Assembly (NCBI RefSeq): GCF_016093545.1
Contig: NZ_JADKYX010000001.1
Location: 558,001 to 622,000 of the forward strand
DNA from: Massilia rhizosphaerae
GTDB lineage: Bacteria; Pseudomonadota; Gammaproteobacteria; Burkholderiales; Burkholderiaceae_D
DNA: 64,000 nt
Direction: 5' to 3'
In this document: in pieces, positions 40,100-48,399 of the stretch
How positions within the stretch are numbered: position 1 is the stretch's first letter
Layout of the letters: each line of letters starts with the position of its first letter
Position numbers and translations under genes: made by a program
Notes under the pieces: generated by a model
Told to the model about the DNA's origin: nothing
Database searches by the model: none
Seen by the model: the letters and a program-made list of their open reading frames with translations, nothing else

Positions 40100-42220
40100 T
40101 CATTCCGTCCGTGTGACCATCACCGTCTTCCCGCCTTCCAGCGGCAGCTCGTAGCTGCGCTCACCCACCTGGCGGATCGTGCCGGCGTCGGCGTGCGGCG
40201 GCGTCGTGCTCGTGAAGCGCAGCACGCCCTGCCCCGCGGCCGCCGTCACCTCGATCCGTCTGGTGTCGGCGTACACGGCGATGTCGCCGTGCGGCGTCGG
40301 CACCTTCCCTTCGATCCATTGCAGGCCGCCCAGGGCGGGCGCCACGACGTAGGCCGCGTATCCCGGCTGCGTCGGCCGCACGCCGAGATAGTATTTGCCG
40401 AGCAGGTACAAAGGACTCGCGCCCCACGCGTGGCACAGGCTCTTGCCGAACGGCTTGCCGTACATGGCGTAGCGCGCGGCACCCTGCTCGTTGGGGTCGT
40501 ACTGCTCCCAGAAGCACGTGGCTCCGGCACGCAGCATGCCGCCCCAGTAATCCTTGATCTGGCCCGTGACATAGGCCTGTTCTCCGCTTTCCGCCAGGGC
40601 CGCCAGTTCGTAGAACCGCATGTACGGGGTCGTGATCTTGGGCACCTTGTCGCTCATGAGCACGTCCCGGCGGATCGCGGCCGCCTGCCTGTCGTCCAGG
40701 TAGCCGAACAGCAGCGCGAACATGTTCGGATGGCGCGTGACGAGGGGATTCAACCGGCCGTCCTTGCGGGCGTGGACGAACACCTGGCGCCGCGGGTCCC
40801 AGAACGTCGCCATGATCTTCGCCTTGAGGTCCGTCGCCAGGCGGCGGTAGGTGGCGGCCTTCGCGTCGTCGTGCACGAGCGTCGCGCAATCGGCCATCGC
40901 GTCCAGGCTGCGCGCGAACAAGAGCTGGATGACGGCCAGCTCGCCATCCTTCGGCATGTCGGCCCAGTCGACGAAGACCCAGTCGCCCGGCAGGCCTGCC
41001 AGCATGCCGTCGGCGTCGCGCCGTCCCAGCACGAAATCCATCAGCGTCACCATGCGCGGGTAGATGCTTTTCACGAAGTCGGCGTCGGCCGTGTACTGGT
41101 AATAGTCGCGGATGCTGATGAACCAGTACAGCGAATAGTCCAGGATCGTGTTGATGTGCATGTCGACCGGGTCGGCGCCCCGCAGCGCCCACGTGGTCCG
41201 CTTGACGGTATCGGCGTCGAAGAACGCGTAATAATTCATCAGATAGGCCTGGACGGCGTCGCCGGACCAGACCCAATGGTCGCGCTTGATGCCGTCGGTG
41301 AAGAATTCGCGCGTGTTCAATGCCAGCGTGCGCTGCGCCACGTCCCAGATGCGGTTCAATTCTTCGTCCGAACTGTGGAACGTGCCGCGGTGCGCGAGCG
41401 GCAGGTATTCGTACCGCAGGGACACGTCTCCGACGCTCACGTCCCCATCCGCCTGGATGTTCACGTAGCGCAGCGCGCGCGACGTCGGGGCCGTGACGTC
41501 GCCGTGGGCGGCATCGATCGTGACCGTGTCCAGGGTCTCGGCGCCCGCCGCCGACAGCGCTTCCTCGCGCGATTCGCCGTAGGTCAAGGTCACGCGGCCG
41601 CTGCCGCTGACGTTCCTGAGCTTGACGAAGCCGATCGTCTCGCGGCCGAAGTCGACGAGGATGGAGCGCCCTGCCCGCTGCACGCTGACGGGCTGCACGT
41701 CGCGCGTGGGCAACCGGAAGCGGGACGGCGCCTGCGCGGCCGTGTCGAGATTCCAGCGGGCGGCGTGGACGGTCGAGGCCACGTTCGGCCGCGGGCCGAC
41801 GGTCCACCCGTCGTCGGAGCGGATCGTCCGGCCCAGCACGTACACGGCCGGCGGCGACACGGCATTGTAGACCTGGATGTTGAGCGCATGCTTGCCGGCG
41901 GGGACGTGGATGTGGCGCTGGTCGCCGTGGACGAAGCGCCCGTCGATGGCGACGTTGTACGTGCCTTCGACGGTGACGTCGACGTCTTCCGGCGCCGCCA
42001 GGTCCACCTGGCGCATGAAGTTGACCTGCGGTTGATGGCTGTACAGGCGCCAGAACGGCGGCCAGGCGACGTCGCGTTCGACGCGCTGGACCTGCATCTT
42101 GTTGCTCAGCCAGATTTCGAAGTCGCCCGGATACCAGATCCAGGTCGCCGTGCCTTGCGCGCCCGCGCGGCCGCACACGAGGGCGAGCAGGAGCGTGATG
42201 AAGAGTGTAGGGATTCGCAT
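40100..42220 (-). CDS. GH78-like alpha-L-rhamnosidase, secreted
   Basis: Protein of 706 residues with signal peptide MRIPTLFITLLLALVCGRAG ending near AQ. The beta-sandwich front (FMRQVDLAAPEDVDVTVEGT in part) is followed by the six-hairpin barrel with EFFTDGIKRDHWVWSGDAVQ, which corresponds to the acid-bearing DGxxRDxxxWxGD motif of GH78, and TCFWEQYDPNEQ, CHAWGASPLYLLGKYYLG and the tail domain. It is shorter than many GH78 enzymes because the N-terminal lectin-like domains are missing. The start codon is fixed by the signal peptide, yet no ribosome-binding site is seen; a hairpin abuts it. Confidence 0.85.
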   Translation of the reverse strand: MRIPTLFITLLLALVCGRAGAQGTATWIWYPGDFEIWLSNKMQVQRVERDVAWPPFWRLYSHQPQVNFMRQVDLAAPEDVDVTVEGTYNVAIDGRFVHGDQRHIHVPAGKHALNIQVYNAVSPPAVYVLGRTIRSDDGWTVGPRPNVASTVHAARWNLDTAAQAPSRFRLPTRDVQPVSVQRAGRSILVDFGRETIGFVKLRNVSGSGRVTLTYGESREEALSAAGAETLDTVTIDAAHGDVTAPTSRALRYVNIQADGDVSVGDVSLRYEYLPLAHRGTFHSSDEELNRIWDVAQRTLALNTREFFTDGIKRDHWVWSGDAVQAYLMNYYAFFDADTVKRTTWALRGADPVDMHINTILDYSLYWFISIRDYYQYTADADFVKSIYPRMVTLMDFVLGRRDADGMLAGLPGDWVFVDWADMPKDGELAVIQLLFARSLDAMADCATLVHDDAKAATYRRLATDLKAKIMATFWDPRRQVFVHARKDGRLNPLVTRHPNMFALLFGYLDDRQAAAIRRDVLMSDKVPKITTPYMRFYELAALAESGEQAYVTGQIKDYWGGMLRAGATCFWEQYDPNEQGAARYAMYGKPFGKSLCHAWGASPLYLLGKYYLGVRPTQPGYAAYVVAPALGGLQWIEGKVPTPHGDIAVYADTRRIEVTAAAGQGVLRFTSTTPPHADAGTIRQVGERSYELPLEGGKTVMVTRTE

Positions 42221-42249
42221 CGCGCGATTGTATCGATAACAATCGCGCG
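42221..42249 (-). promoter_or_regulatory. hairpin/operator directly upstream of the rhamnosidase start
   Basis: CGCGCGATTGT (42221-42231) and ACAATCGCGCG (42239-42249) form a perfect 11-bp inverted repeat with spacer ATCGATA. It touches the start codon, filling the place of the ribosome-binding site. The centre resembles a LacI-family operator (TTGT..ATCGAT..ACAA) with one base missing on one side. Confidence 0.5.
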
Positions 42250-42374
42250 CAGCGGGAAATGCCGAAAATAATCAGCGGGTTGCGTCTTTTCTTGCGCAAT
42301 TAACGTGATGCATCACGGCGACGACAGCGCCCGCACCTGGCGGCGCGGGACGCTTCGCCGGCGGGCGGCTGGAC

Positions 42375-43616
42375 TCAGCCGGCCGCCTTCGCCATGCCGT
42401 CCTTCGGCGGCGTCATGCGCGCGGCCAGCGCCGCGATCGGCAGCGGGTTCACGTTCTCGGCATTGACGACGTCGTCGAAGTCCGCCTCTTCCGCGCGGGC
42501 GATGAAGCGCTGCGCCTTGTTGCTGGGCGCGGTGGTCTGGATCAACTCGTGCATCTTCGCCGCCGTCTTGTGCCAGGACGTGTTCGCGACGATGGCGCGC
42601 ATGCGCTCCGTCAGCGCCGCTTGCTGCGCCGGGGTCATCGCCAGCATGCGTTCGCAGGCGGCGATGAATTTGTCCGGCGTGTCGGCGATGGCGACGACGT
42701 CGCCGTACGGCACCTTCACGTCCGTGATCGGGGTGCTGACGGACGGCAGTTCGGCCGCCATGTACTCCAGCACCTTGGTCGGGCTGATGAACCTGGTCGA
42801 TTCGTTCAGCGCGAACGGCAGCAGGCAGACGTCCCAGCCGGCGAGGAATTGCGGCAGCTGCTCGTACGTGCGCTGTCCCATGTAGTGGATGTTGTGCGCG
42901 CGCGGCAAGTTGGCCGGGTCGATCTTGACCACGGGGCCCACGAGCACGATCTGCCATTCCGGGCGCGCCGCGGCCACCTGGCGCACGAGCTCCGTGTCGA
43001 AGCGTTCGTCGATGACGCCGTAGAAACCGAGGCGCGGGCGCGCCAGGTGTTCCTGCTCCGGGTGGCTGTAGCCGCGGTCCAGCGCCTGCTGGAAGTGCCT
43101 GGCGTCGACGCTGCTCGAGAAGCAGTGCGCGTTGGCGTGGCGCTCGCGCTTGGACTGGTACAGGCTCGGGCCGCCCGTGAAGCACAGGTCGGCGATGTTC
43201 AGCAGCGCATTTTCGCGCTGCAGCAGCTGCTTGGGGGCGTTCTTGAAGGCCGCCAGTTCGTCCATGCAGTCGTAGATGACGAGCGCCGGGTCGAAGCCTT
43301 GCAGCAGCGGCAGGGCCATCGGCGTGTAGAACCAGACGACGGGACGTTCGCCTTCCGGGACGAGGTCCGCCAGCAGCGTCTGCAGCGTGGGGATCTGGTC
43401 GTCGTGGAAGCCGGCTGCCTGGATGCCGGTATGCGGCTGGCACACCGTGATGTTCGGCGCGACGGCCGTCTTCTTCAGGTGCGCCTGCCCCGCGTCGTAC
43501 ACCGGTTCCTCGACAAACAGGATCCGGTAGTGTTCCGCCAGGCGAGTCATGAGGTGCTGGGGGCGCTGGAAGACGAAGTCCCAGCGCAGATGGCAAAACA
43601 CGATCAGGGTCGGCAT
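42375..43616 (-). CDS. glycosyltransferase (GT-B fold, GT4/GT1-like)
   Basis: Cytoplasmic protein of 413 residues. The N-terminus LIVFCHLRWDFVFQRPQHLM is a common opening of bacterial glycosyltransferases that act on surface polysaccharide. The C-terminal nucleotide-sugar domain has FYGVIDERFDTELV, VLVGPVVKIDP, and the donor-binding NESTRFISPTKVLEYMAAEL then PSVSTPI. A charged extension without known domain follows from about 340. Because glf is in the same region, a galactofuranosyl transferase is possible, but acceptor and donor are unknown. Confidence 0.85.
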   Translation of the reverse strand: MPTLIVFCHLRWDFVFQRPQHLMTRLAEHYRILFVEEPVYDAGQAHLKKTAVAPNITVCQPHTGIQAAGFHDDQIPTLQTLLADLVPEGERPVVWFYTPMALPLLQGFDPALVIYDCMDELAAFKNAPKQLLQRENALLNIADLCFTGGPSLYQSKRERHANAHCFSSSVDARHFQQALDRGYSHPEQEHLARPRLGFYGVIDERFDTELVRQVAAARPEWQIVLVGPVVKIDPANLPRAHNIHYMGQRTYEQLPQFLAGWDVCLLPFALNESTRFISPTKVLEYMAAELPSVSTPITDVKVPYGDVVAIADTPDKFIAACERMLAMTPAQQAALTERMRAIVANTSWHKTAAKMHELIQTTAPSNKAQRFIARAEEADFDDVVNAENVNPLPIAALAARMTPPKDGMAKAAG

Positions 43617-43919
43617 GTTGATTTCCTTTCGCCTTGGGGCGTTCTAGTTGATCTGGATTCAAGGTCCGCCACGGATGCGCCGATGCTTGAACAACACCGA
43701 CAGATCAAGTGCCGGACCAGTGAATCGTATCATGCAAAATTCTTAATATTTTCATTTATGCATTGCAATATTGGCATGAGGAAATGTGTCGAACGGAATA
43801 CGGTCCGGGTCTCCCTAGGAGAGCTCGTCAGAGTGCTCAACCATGTAGGTTCCCTCCTACGCGGACGCAAGAAAATACACTACGAAGTCGCCTCATCTAC
43901 GCTTGCGCGGCGCCGCGGC
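43617..43919. other. 303-base AT-rich spacer with the glycosyltransferase promoter region
   Basis: This gap is clearly less GC-rich than its surroundings, above all at 43735-43780 (ATTCTTAATATTTTCATTTATGC). It includes the palindrome ATTGCAAT at about 43764 and should hold the promoter of the minus-strand glycosyltransferase. No coding frame is credible and no terminator is clear. Confidence 0.55.
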
Positions 43920-45176
43920 TCAGGCCGAAAGATAGGGTTCCGCGTCTTCCGGTTCGCCGCCCGCGTCGAACCCGCGGGCCAGCAGCACGCCGTCCAGGCC
44001 GGCCGTGCCCAGCGCGTCGCACAGGTCGGCCAGCTCGGTTTCCAGGTCGGCGGCCAGGTCCAGCGGCTTGTCGACGGTGGCGAGCGGCGCGCCGCCGTCC
44101 AGCGGGTACAGGTTGACGCGCAGCACCGGCTCGCCGTTCGCCTCGACCGGCGCGACGACGGCCTTGATGCGTTCGGGCGCGCGCTGTTGCTCGTCCAGGC
44201 GCTGATTGATTTCGGCCAGGGTGGCCAGCATGGCCAGCTCGGCCACACCCTGCTCCTTGGCGCCGAAGAACAGGTCCTGGTACAGGAAGTTCAGCTCGAC
44301 GTCGCCCGGGTGGCTCGACAGGCAGCGCTGCAGCAGCGGCGCGACGCTGCCGGCCCACATGCGATAGCGCGCCATCCGGCCCTCGAAATAGGCGTCCGCG
44401 GCCGCCTCGTCGGCGGGCACATGGTAAAACGGGTCGCCGGCCGCCTTCAGCGCGAAGCCGAGCAGGAAGCGCAATTCCATCGCCTCGTCGTCCGGCTCGT
44501 AGTCGCCGCCGATCCAGGGCCGCATGCTCGCTTCGATGGCGGGCGTGGGCACGAGCTTGCGCGAACGCAGCGCCTGCGCGGCTTCCCGCAGCATCTCCTG
44601 CAGGTCGCTGTAGCGGATGCGGTCGACGGCGTCCAGGTCGTACACGTGGCGCACGAGGACGATCCGGGTGCCCGCGCTGGCCAAGCCGGCCTGGCGGAAG
44701 CTGTCCATCAGGGCTTCGAAATCGGCGTCGTCGCGGAACACCTCGTCCTGGTCGATCCCGCCGGTGCTGTGCACGAACAGCGGAATCATGAAGGCGTCGA
44801 TCTCGAGTTCCGCGTCATCGTCGCCCCGTACGTGCAACGTCGCGGCTTCTTCCTCGACGCGCTCGCGCAGCAACCGGCAGCAATCGGCGTCCGTGTAGCG
44901 GGCCACTTCGATGGCGCCGACGAGCACGTCGTCGTGCTTGCGCCGCAGCAGGCGCCGGATCAGCACCGTCAAGTCTTGCCGCCGGGCGGAGAGCTGGGCC
45001 GCGTCGGCGGACTCGCGCTCGGTGATCTCGAGCGCCAGGTCGACGAGATTCTGGGCCAGTTCGTCGGGCTCCGCTTCCGCCGGCTTGGCCGGCTTGCCGG
45101 GTTTCCTCCCTTTGCGGATGGGTTGGGCCGACGGGCCCTTGGCCGGGCGCTTGTTGTTGGGCATGGCTGACTTCAT
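43920..45176 (-). CDS. hypothetical protein (possibly DUF2863)
   Basis: Protein of 418 residues, acidic and soluble, after a basic Lys/Pro-rich start (RPAKGPSAQPIRKGRKPGKP). The rest is helical (LAQNLVDLALEITE, LTVLIRRLLRRKHDDVLVGA) with a middle segment FMIPLFVHSTGGID. From memory it is like the DUF2863 proteins of Burkholderiales. No catalytic motif is visible. The start is MKSAMPNNK at 45176; MPNNK at 45164 is the alternative. It lies downstream of the gntR gene with 73 bases between them, so a link with the uronate operon is possible but not shown. Confidence 0.6.
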   Translation of the reverse strand: MKSAMPNNKRPAKGPSAQPIRKGRKPGKPAKPAEAEPDELAQNLVDLALEITERESADAAQLSARRQDLTVLIRRLLRRKHDDVLVGAIEVARYTDADCCRLLRERVEEEAATLHVRGDDDAELEIDAFMIPLFVHSTGGIDQDEVFRDDADFEALMDSFRQAGLASAGTRIVLVRHVYDLDAVDRIRYSDLQEMLREAAQALRSRKLVPTPAIEASMRPWIGGDYEPDDEAMELRFLLGFALKAAGDPFYHVPADEAAADAYFEGRMARYRMWAGSVAPLLQRCLSSHPGDVELNFLYQDLFFGAKEQGVAELAMLATLAEINQRLDEQQRAPERIKAVVAPVEANGEPVLRVNLYPLDGGAPLATVDKPLDLAADLETELADLCDALGTAGLDGVLLARGFDAGGEPEDAEPYLSA

Positions 45177-45249
45177 AAGAGTGGACAAGTCGCCATGGTA
45201 GCAAATCGGTCGCGCGGCACCCAAACGCCCGCGCGCCCAAAAAGCGCCC

Positions 45250-45975
45250 TCAGCGGGCGGGCCGCACGTCGATGTGCGTCGTGAAGAATTCCGGCCGCAG
45301 CTTGCGGGTGATCTCGAGCACCGGCATCACGTGGTCGAGGTGTTCGCGCATGGCGGCGACGGCGCGGGCCGGGTCGCGCGCCTCGACGGCGTCGACGACG
45401 GCCCGGTGCTCTTCCAGCACCCCGGCCATGCGGCCTTCCAGCGGCAGCGTGAGCTGTCGGTAGCGGTCCATCTGCGTCTTGGCCTGCTGGATGATCGGCC
45501 ACACGCCCGGATAGCCCGACAGCTCGGTCAGCAGCGCGTGGAAGCGCTCGTCCGTGCGGTGGAAGGTGGCGAAGTCGTTGGCGGTGATGGCGGCTTCCTG
45601 CTCGGCCAGGATCGCGCGCAGGCGCGCCACGTCCTCCGGGCCGACCCGCCCCGCCGCCTTTTCGATGATCGCCGTCTCCAGCGCGTGGCGCACGAGGTTG
45701 GCTTCCTCCAGCGCGTCCAGCGGGATGCGGGCGACGAACGTGCCCGAGCGCGGCACGATCTCGATCAGGCCTTCGTCGGCCAGGCGCTGCACGGCCTCGT
45801 GCACGGGGGTGCGGCTCGTGCCGAATTCCTCGGCGATGTCGCGCTCCACGACGCGCGCGCCCGGCAGCATGTTCATTTCGACGATCCGCCGGCGCAGGCA
45901 CAGGTAGACGCGGCGCGACGCGCTCATGCCGCTCTCGGCGTCGATCTCGGGAATGGGTGGAGGTTGCGTGTTCAT
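45250..45975 (-). CDS. GntR-family regulator, FCD type
   Basis: Transcription factor of 241 residues. The winged helix lies at about 15-85 (LRRRIVEMNMLPGARVVERD in part, EEFGTSRTPVHEAVQRLADE, GLIEIVPRSGTFVARIP) and the all-helical FCD ligand domain at about 95-225, where small acids such as uronates bind. It is the last gene of the uxaC-uxaA-uxaB-MFS-kdgK-gntR unit and probably controls it. Palindromes in front of uxaC are the obvious targets. It could be called UxuR/ExuR-like, but the exact inducer is not proven. Confidence 0.88.
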   Translation of the reverse strand: MNTQPPPIPEIDAESGMSASRRVYLCLRRRIVEMNMLPGARVVERDIAEEFGTSRTPVHEAVQRLADEGLIEIVPRSGTFVARIPLDALEEANLVRHALETAIIEKAAGRVGPEDVARLRAILAEQEAAITANDFATFHRTDERFHALLTELSGYPGVWPIIQQAKTQMDRYRQLTLPLEGRMAGVLEEHRAVVDAVEARDPARAVAAMREHLDHVMPVLEITRKLRPEFFTTHIDVRPAR

Positions 45976-46017
45976 GGTCGGAAGTGTAGCGAAACTCGGT
46001 CGTGCCGTGGGCCGCGT

Positions 46018-46956
46018 TCAGTCGCGCGGCATCGCGTCGCGGGGGATGATCGCGCCGCGGTGGCGGATGACGGTCCCGGCCAGGCGGTGCCCGGCGCGCG
46101 CCGCGTCCTCCGGGCCTTTGCCGGACAGCCTGGCCGCCATGTAGGCCGCGCCGAACGAATCGCCGGCCGCGGTCGTGTCGACCACGTCCTTCACGGGCGC
46201 CGGCGCCACCTCGTGCAGGCGCCCGTCGTGCCAGACGACGCACGGCGCGGCGCCGCACTTGACGACCACTTCGCCCACGCCCAGCGTGCGCGTGCGTTCG
46301 ACCACGCCGGCGGCGTCGGCCGGGCCGTACAGCGCGACCTCGTCGTCCAGCGTGAGCAGCGCGATGTCCGCGTGCGCGAGCGCGCGGCCGTAGACGTCCC
46401 GCGCCGTCTCCGCGTCCTCCCACAGGCGCGGACGGTAGTTGTTGTCGAAGACGACGGTGCCGCCGGCCGCGCGGCACCGGGCCAGCGTTGCGATCAGAAG
46501 GTCGCGGTCGGCGGGCGACAGGATCGCCAGGCTGATGCCCGACAAATAGACCATGCGCGCTTCGGCCAGTTGCGCGAGCACGCGGCCGGCGTCCGGCGCT
46601 TCCAGCCAGTGACGCGCGGCCGAGTCGCGGCGCCAGTAGTGAAAGCGGCGTTCGCCGTCCGGGTCCGTCTCGATCATGTAGATGCCCGGCAGCCGGTCCG
46701 GCAGGCGCTGCACGCAGTCCGTGGCGATGCCTTCGCGCTCCCACGCGGCCAGCATCTCGGCCGACATGCCGTCCGTGCCGAGTCCCGTCACGTACGCGAC
46801 CTGGGCGAGTGCCGGATCGAGCAGGCGCGCCATGTACACGGCCGTGTTCAGGGTGTCGCCGCCGAAGCGGTAATCCATCGCGGGGTGCTCGCCTTGCGCA
46901 CTCTTCTGCAGTTCGATCATGCATTCGCCGATCGCGTAGACGGTGTGTGCTGCCAT
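46018..46956 (-). CDS. kdgK: 2-keto-3-deoxygluconate kinase (PfkB family)
   Basis: Phosphorylates 2-keto-3-deoxygluconate (KDG) to KDPG, the last step here before Entner-Doudoroff aldolase cleavage. The 312-residue protein opens with YAIGECMIELQ and has YRFGGDTLNTAVYMARL near residue 30 and the PfkB signature VVDTTAAGDSFGAAYMA with catalytic Asp in GDSF near residue 260. Upstream in-frame sequence belongs to another gene; ATG 46956 is chosen. The KDPG aldolase gene is not in the window. Context with uxaABC makes KDG the most likely substrate. Confidence 0.9.
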   Translation of the reverse strand: MAAHTVYAIGECMIELQKSAQGEHPAMDYRFGGDTLNTAVYMARLLDPALAQVAYVTGLGTDGMSAEMLAAWEREGIATDCVQRLPDRLPGIYMIETDPDGERRFHYWRRDSAARHWLEAPDAGRVLAQLAEARMVYLSGISLAILSPADRDLLIATLARCRAAGGTVVFDNNYRPRLWEDAETARDVYGRALAHADIALLTLDDEVALYGPADAAGVVERTRTLGVGEVVVKCGAAPCVVWHDGRLHEVAPAPVKDVVDTTAAGDSFGAAYMAARLSGKGPEDAARAGHRLAGTVIRHRGAIIPRDAMPRD

Positions 46957-46999
46957 CGTATGTCCTTGTCGTGCGTGTGGGTTGTCTGGGCCGCAGAGT

Positions 47000-48295
47000 T
47001 TACCGGATGTCGGCCGCGGCCGGGGCATCCGTTTGCAGGGCGGGCCGCGGACCGTTCGTGCGGACCATGGTCCAGACGACGATCGCCGCCAGCAGGTCGA
47101 ACACGGCCAGCACGACGAACATCGGGCTGTACCCCACGTGCGTGACCACGATGCCGAACAACAGCGTGAACAGCGTCGCCCCCAGGTAGCCGGACATGCC
47201 GGCGAGACCCGTCGCCGTCGCCACCTCGTGCTTGCCGAAGACGTCCGACGTGATCGCGTACAGCGCGCCGGACAAGGTCTGGTGCGCGAACCCGCCGACG
47301 CACAGCAGCGCGATCGCGGCATAGGGACTCGCCACCAGGCCGATGCAGCCCGGCCCGATCATGCACAGCGAGCCGAATGCCATCACCCACTTGCGCGAGG
47401 CGAACAGCGACACCTTCATGTGCCGGTGCACGAACGGCGACAGATAGCCGCCCAGCACGCAGCCGATGTCCGCCGCGAGGAACGGCAGCCACGCGAACGC
47501 GGCGATCTCCTTCAGGTCCATGTGCCGCTCCGTCGCCATGTACAGCGGGATCCACGCGTTGAACGTCTGCCAGGCCGGCTCGGACAGGAAGCGCGGGATC
47601 GCGATCGACCAGAAATTCCGGCTGCGCACGATGTCGCGCCACGACGCCTTAGCCGCGCCGTCCTGGTGCCTGGCTTCCTGGCCGGCGAGGATGTAGTCGC
47701 GCTCCGCGTCCGACAGCAGCTTCTGGTCGCGCGGGTGCTTGTAGAACACCATCCACAGCAGGGTCCACGCGGCGCCCAGCACGCCGACGATGACGAACGC
47801 CCACTGCCAGCCCGCGTGCAGGATCGCCCACACGACCAGCGGCGGCGCGCACAGTGCGCCGATCGACGAGCCGATGTTGAACCAGCCGATGGCGACCGAG
47901 CGCTCCCTGGCGGGAAACCATTCCGTCGTCGCTTTCACCCCGGCCGGGATGCCGGCCGCCTCCGTCAGGCCCAGCAGGCCGCGGAAGAACGCCATGCTCT
48001 GCCAGCCGGACGCCAGCGCGGCACCGGCGCAGGCCAGCGACCACGCGAACGCGAACACGGCGAAGCCGATCTTGGTGCCGGTCGCGTCCAGCACGAAGCC
48101 GGCGACCGGCTGCATGACGGCGTAGCAGATCTGCCACGCGACGACGATGTACGAATACTGCTTCGTGTCGATGTGCAGGTCGGCCATCATGGTCGGCGCC
48201 GCGACGGACAACGTGTTGCGGGCCAGGTAGTTGACGATCAGGCCGAGCGTGACCAGCCCGACCATCCACCAGCGCATGCCTTTCGGCTTGTTCAT
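47000..48295 (-). CDS. exuT: MFS transporter, probable hexuronate importer
   Basis: Inner-membrane protein of 431 residues with twelve hydrophobic segments. The start KGMRWWMVGLVTLGLIVNYL and ARNTLSVAAP then TMMADL and the repeat GLTEAAGIPAGVKATTEWFP are typical of the anion:cation symporter family that includes ExuT. It is placed between uxaB and kdgK in a galacturonate operon, so uptake of galacturonate or glucuronate is likely. The substrate is inferred from context. Confidence 0.85.
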   Translation of the reverse strand: MNKPKGMRWWMVGLVTLGLIVNYLARNTLSVAAPTMMADLHIDTKQYSYIVVAWQICYAVMQPVAGFVLDATGTKIGFAVFAFAWSLACAGAALASGWQSMAFFRGLLGLTEAAGIPAGVKATTEWFPARERSVAIGWFNIGSSIGALCAPPLVVWAILHAGWQWAFVIVGVLGAAWTLLWMVFYKHPRDQKLLSDAERDYILAGQEARHQDGAAKASWRDIVRSRNFWSIAIPRFLSEPAWQTFNAWIPLYMATERHMDLKEIAAFAWLPFLAADIGCVLGGYLSPFVHRHMKVSLFASRKWVMAFGSLCMIGPGCIGLVASPYAAIALLCVGGFAHQTLSGALYAITSDVFGKHEVATATGLAGMSGYLGATLFTLLFGIVVTHVGYSPMFVVLAVFDLLAAIVVWTMVRTNGPRPALQTDAPAAADIR

Positions 48296-48399
48296 GCTTG
48301 TCTCCTGCTTGATGGCGCCCGCCATTCGGGCGCGCACGGTCCCGGGCCGTCGGGCGCGGCGCGCCCTCGGCCTTCTTCTGTCGATTGATACTTCTCGGA

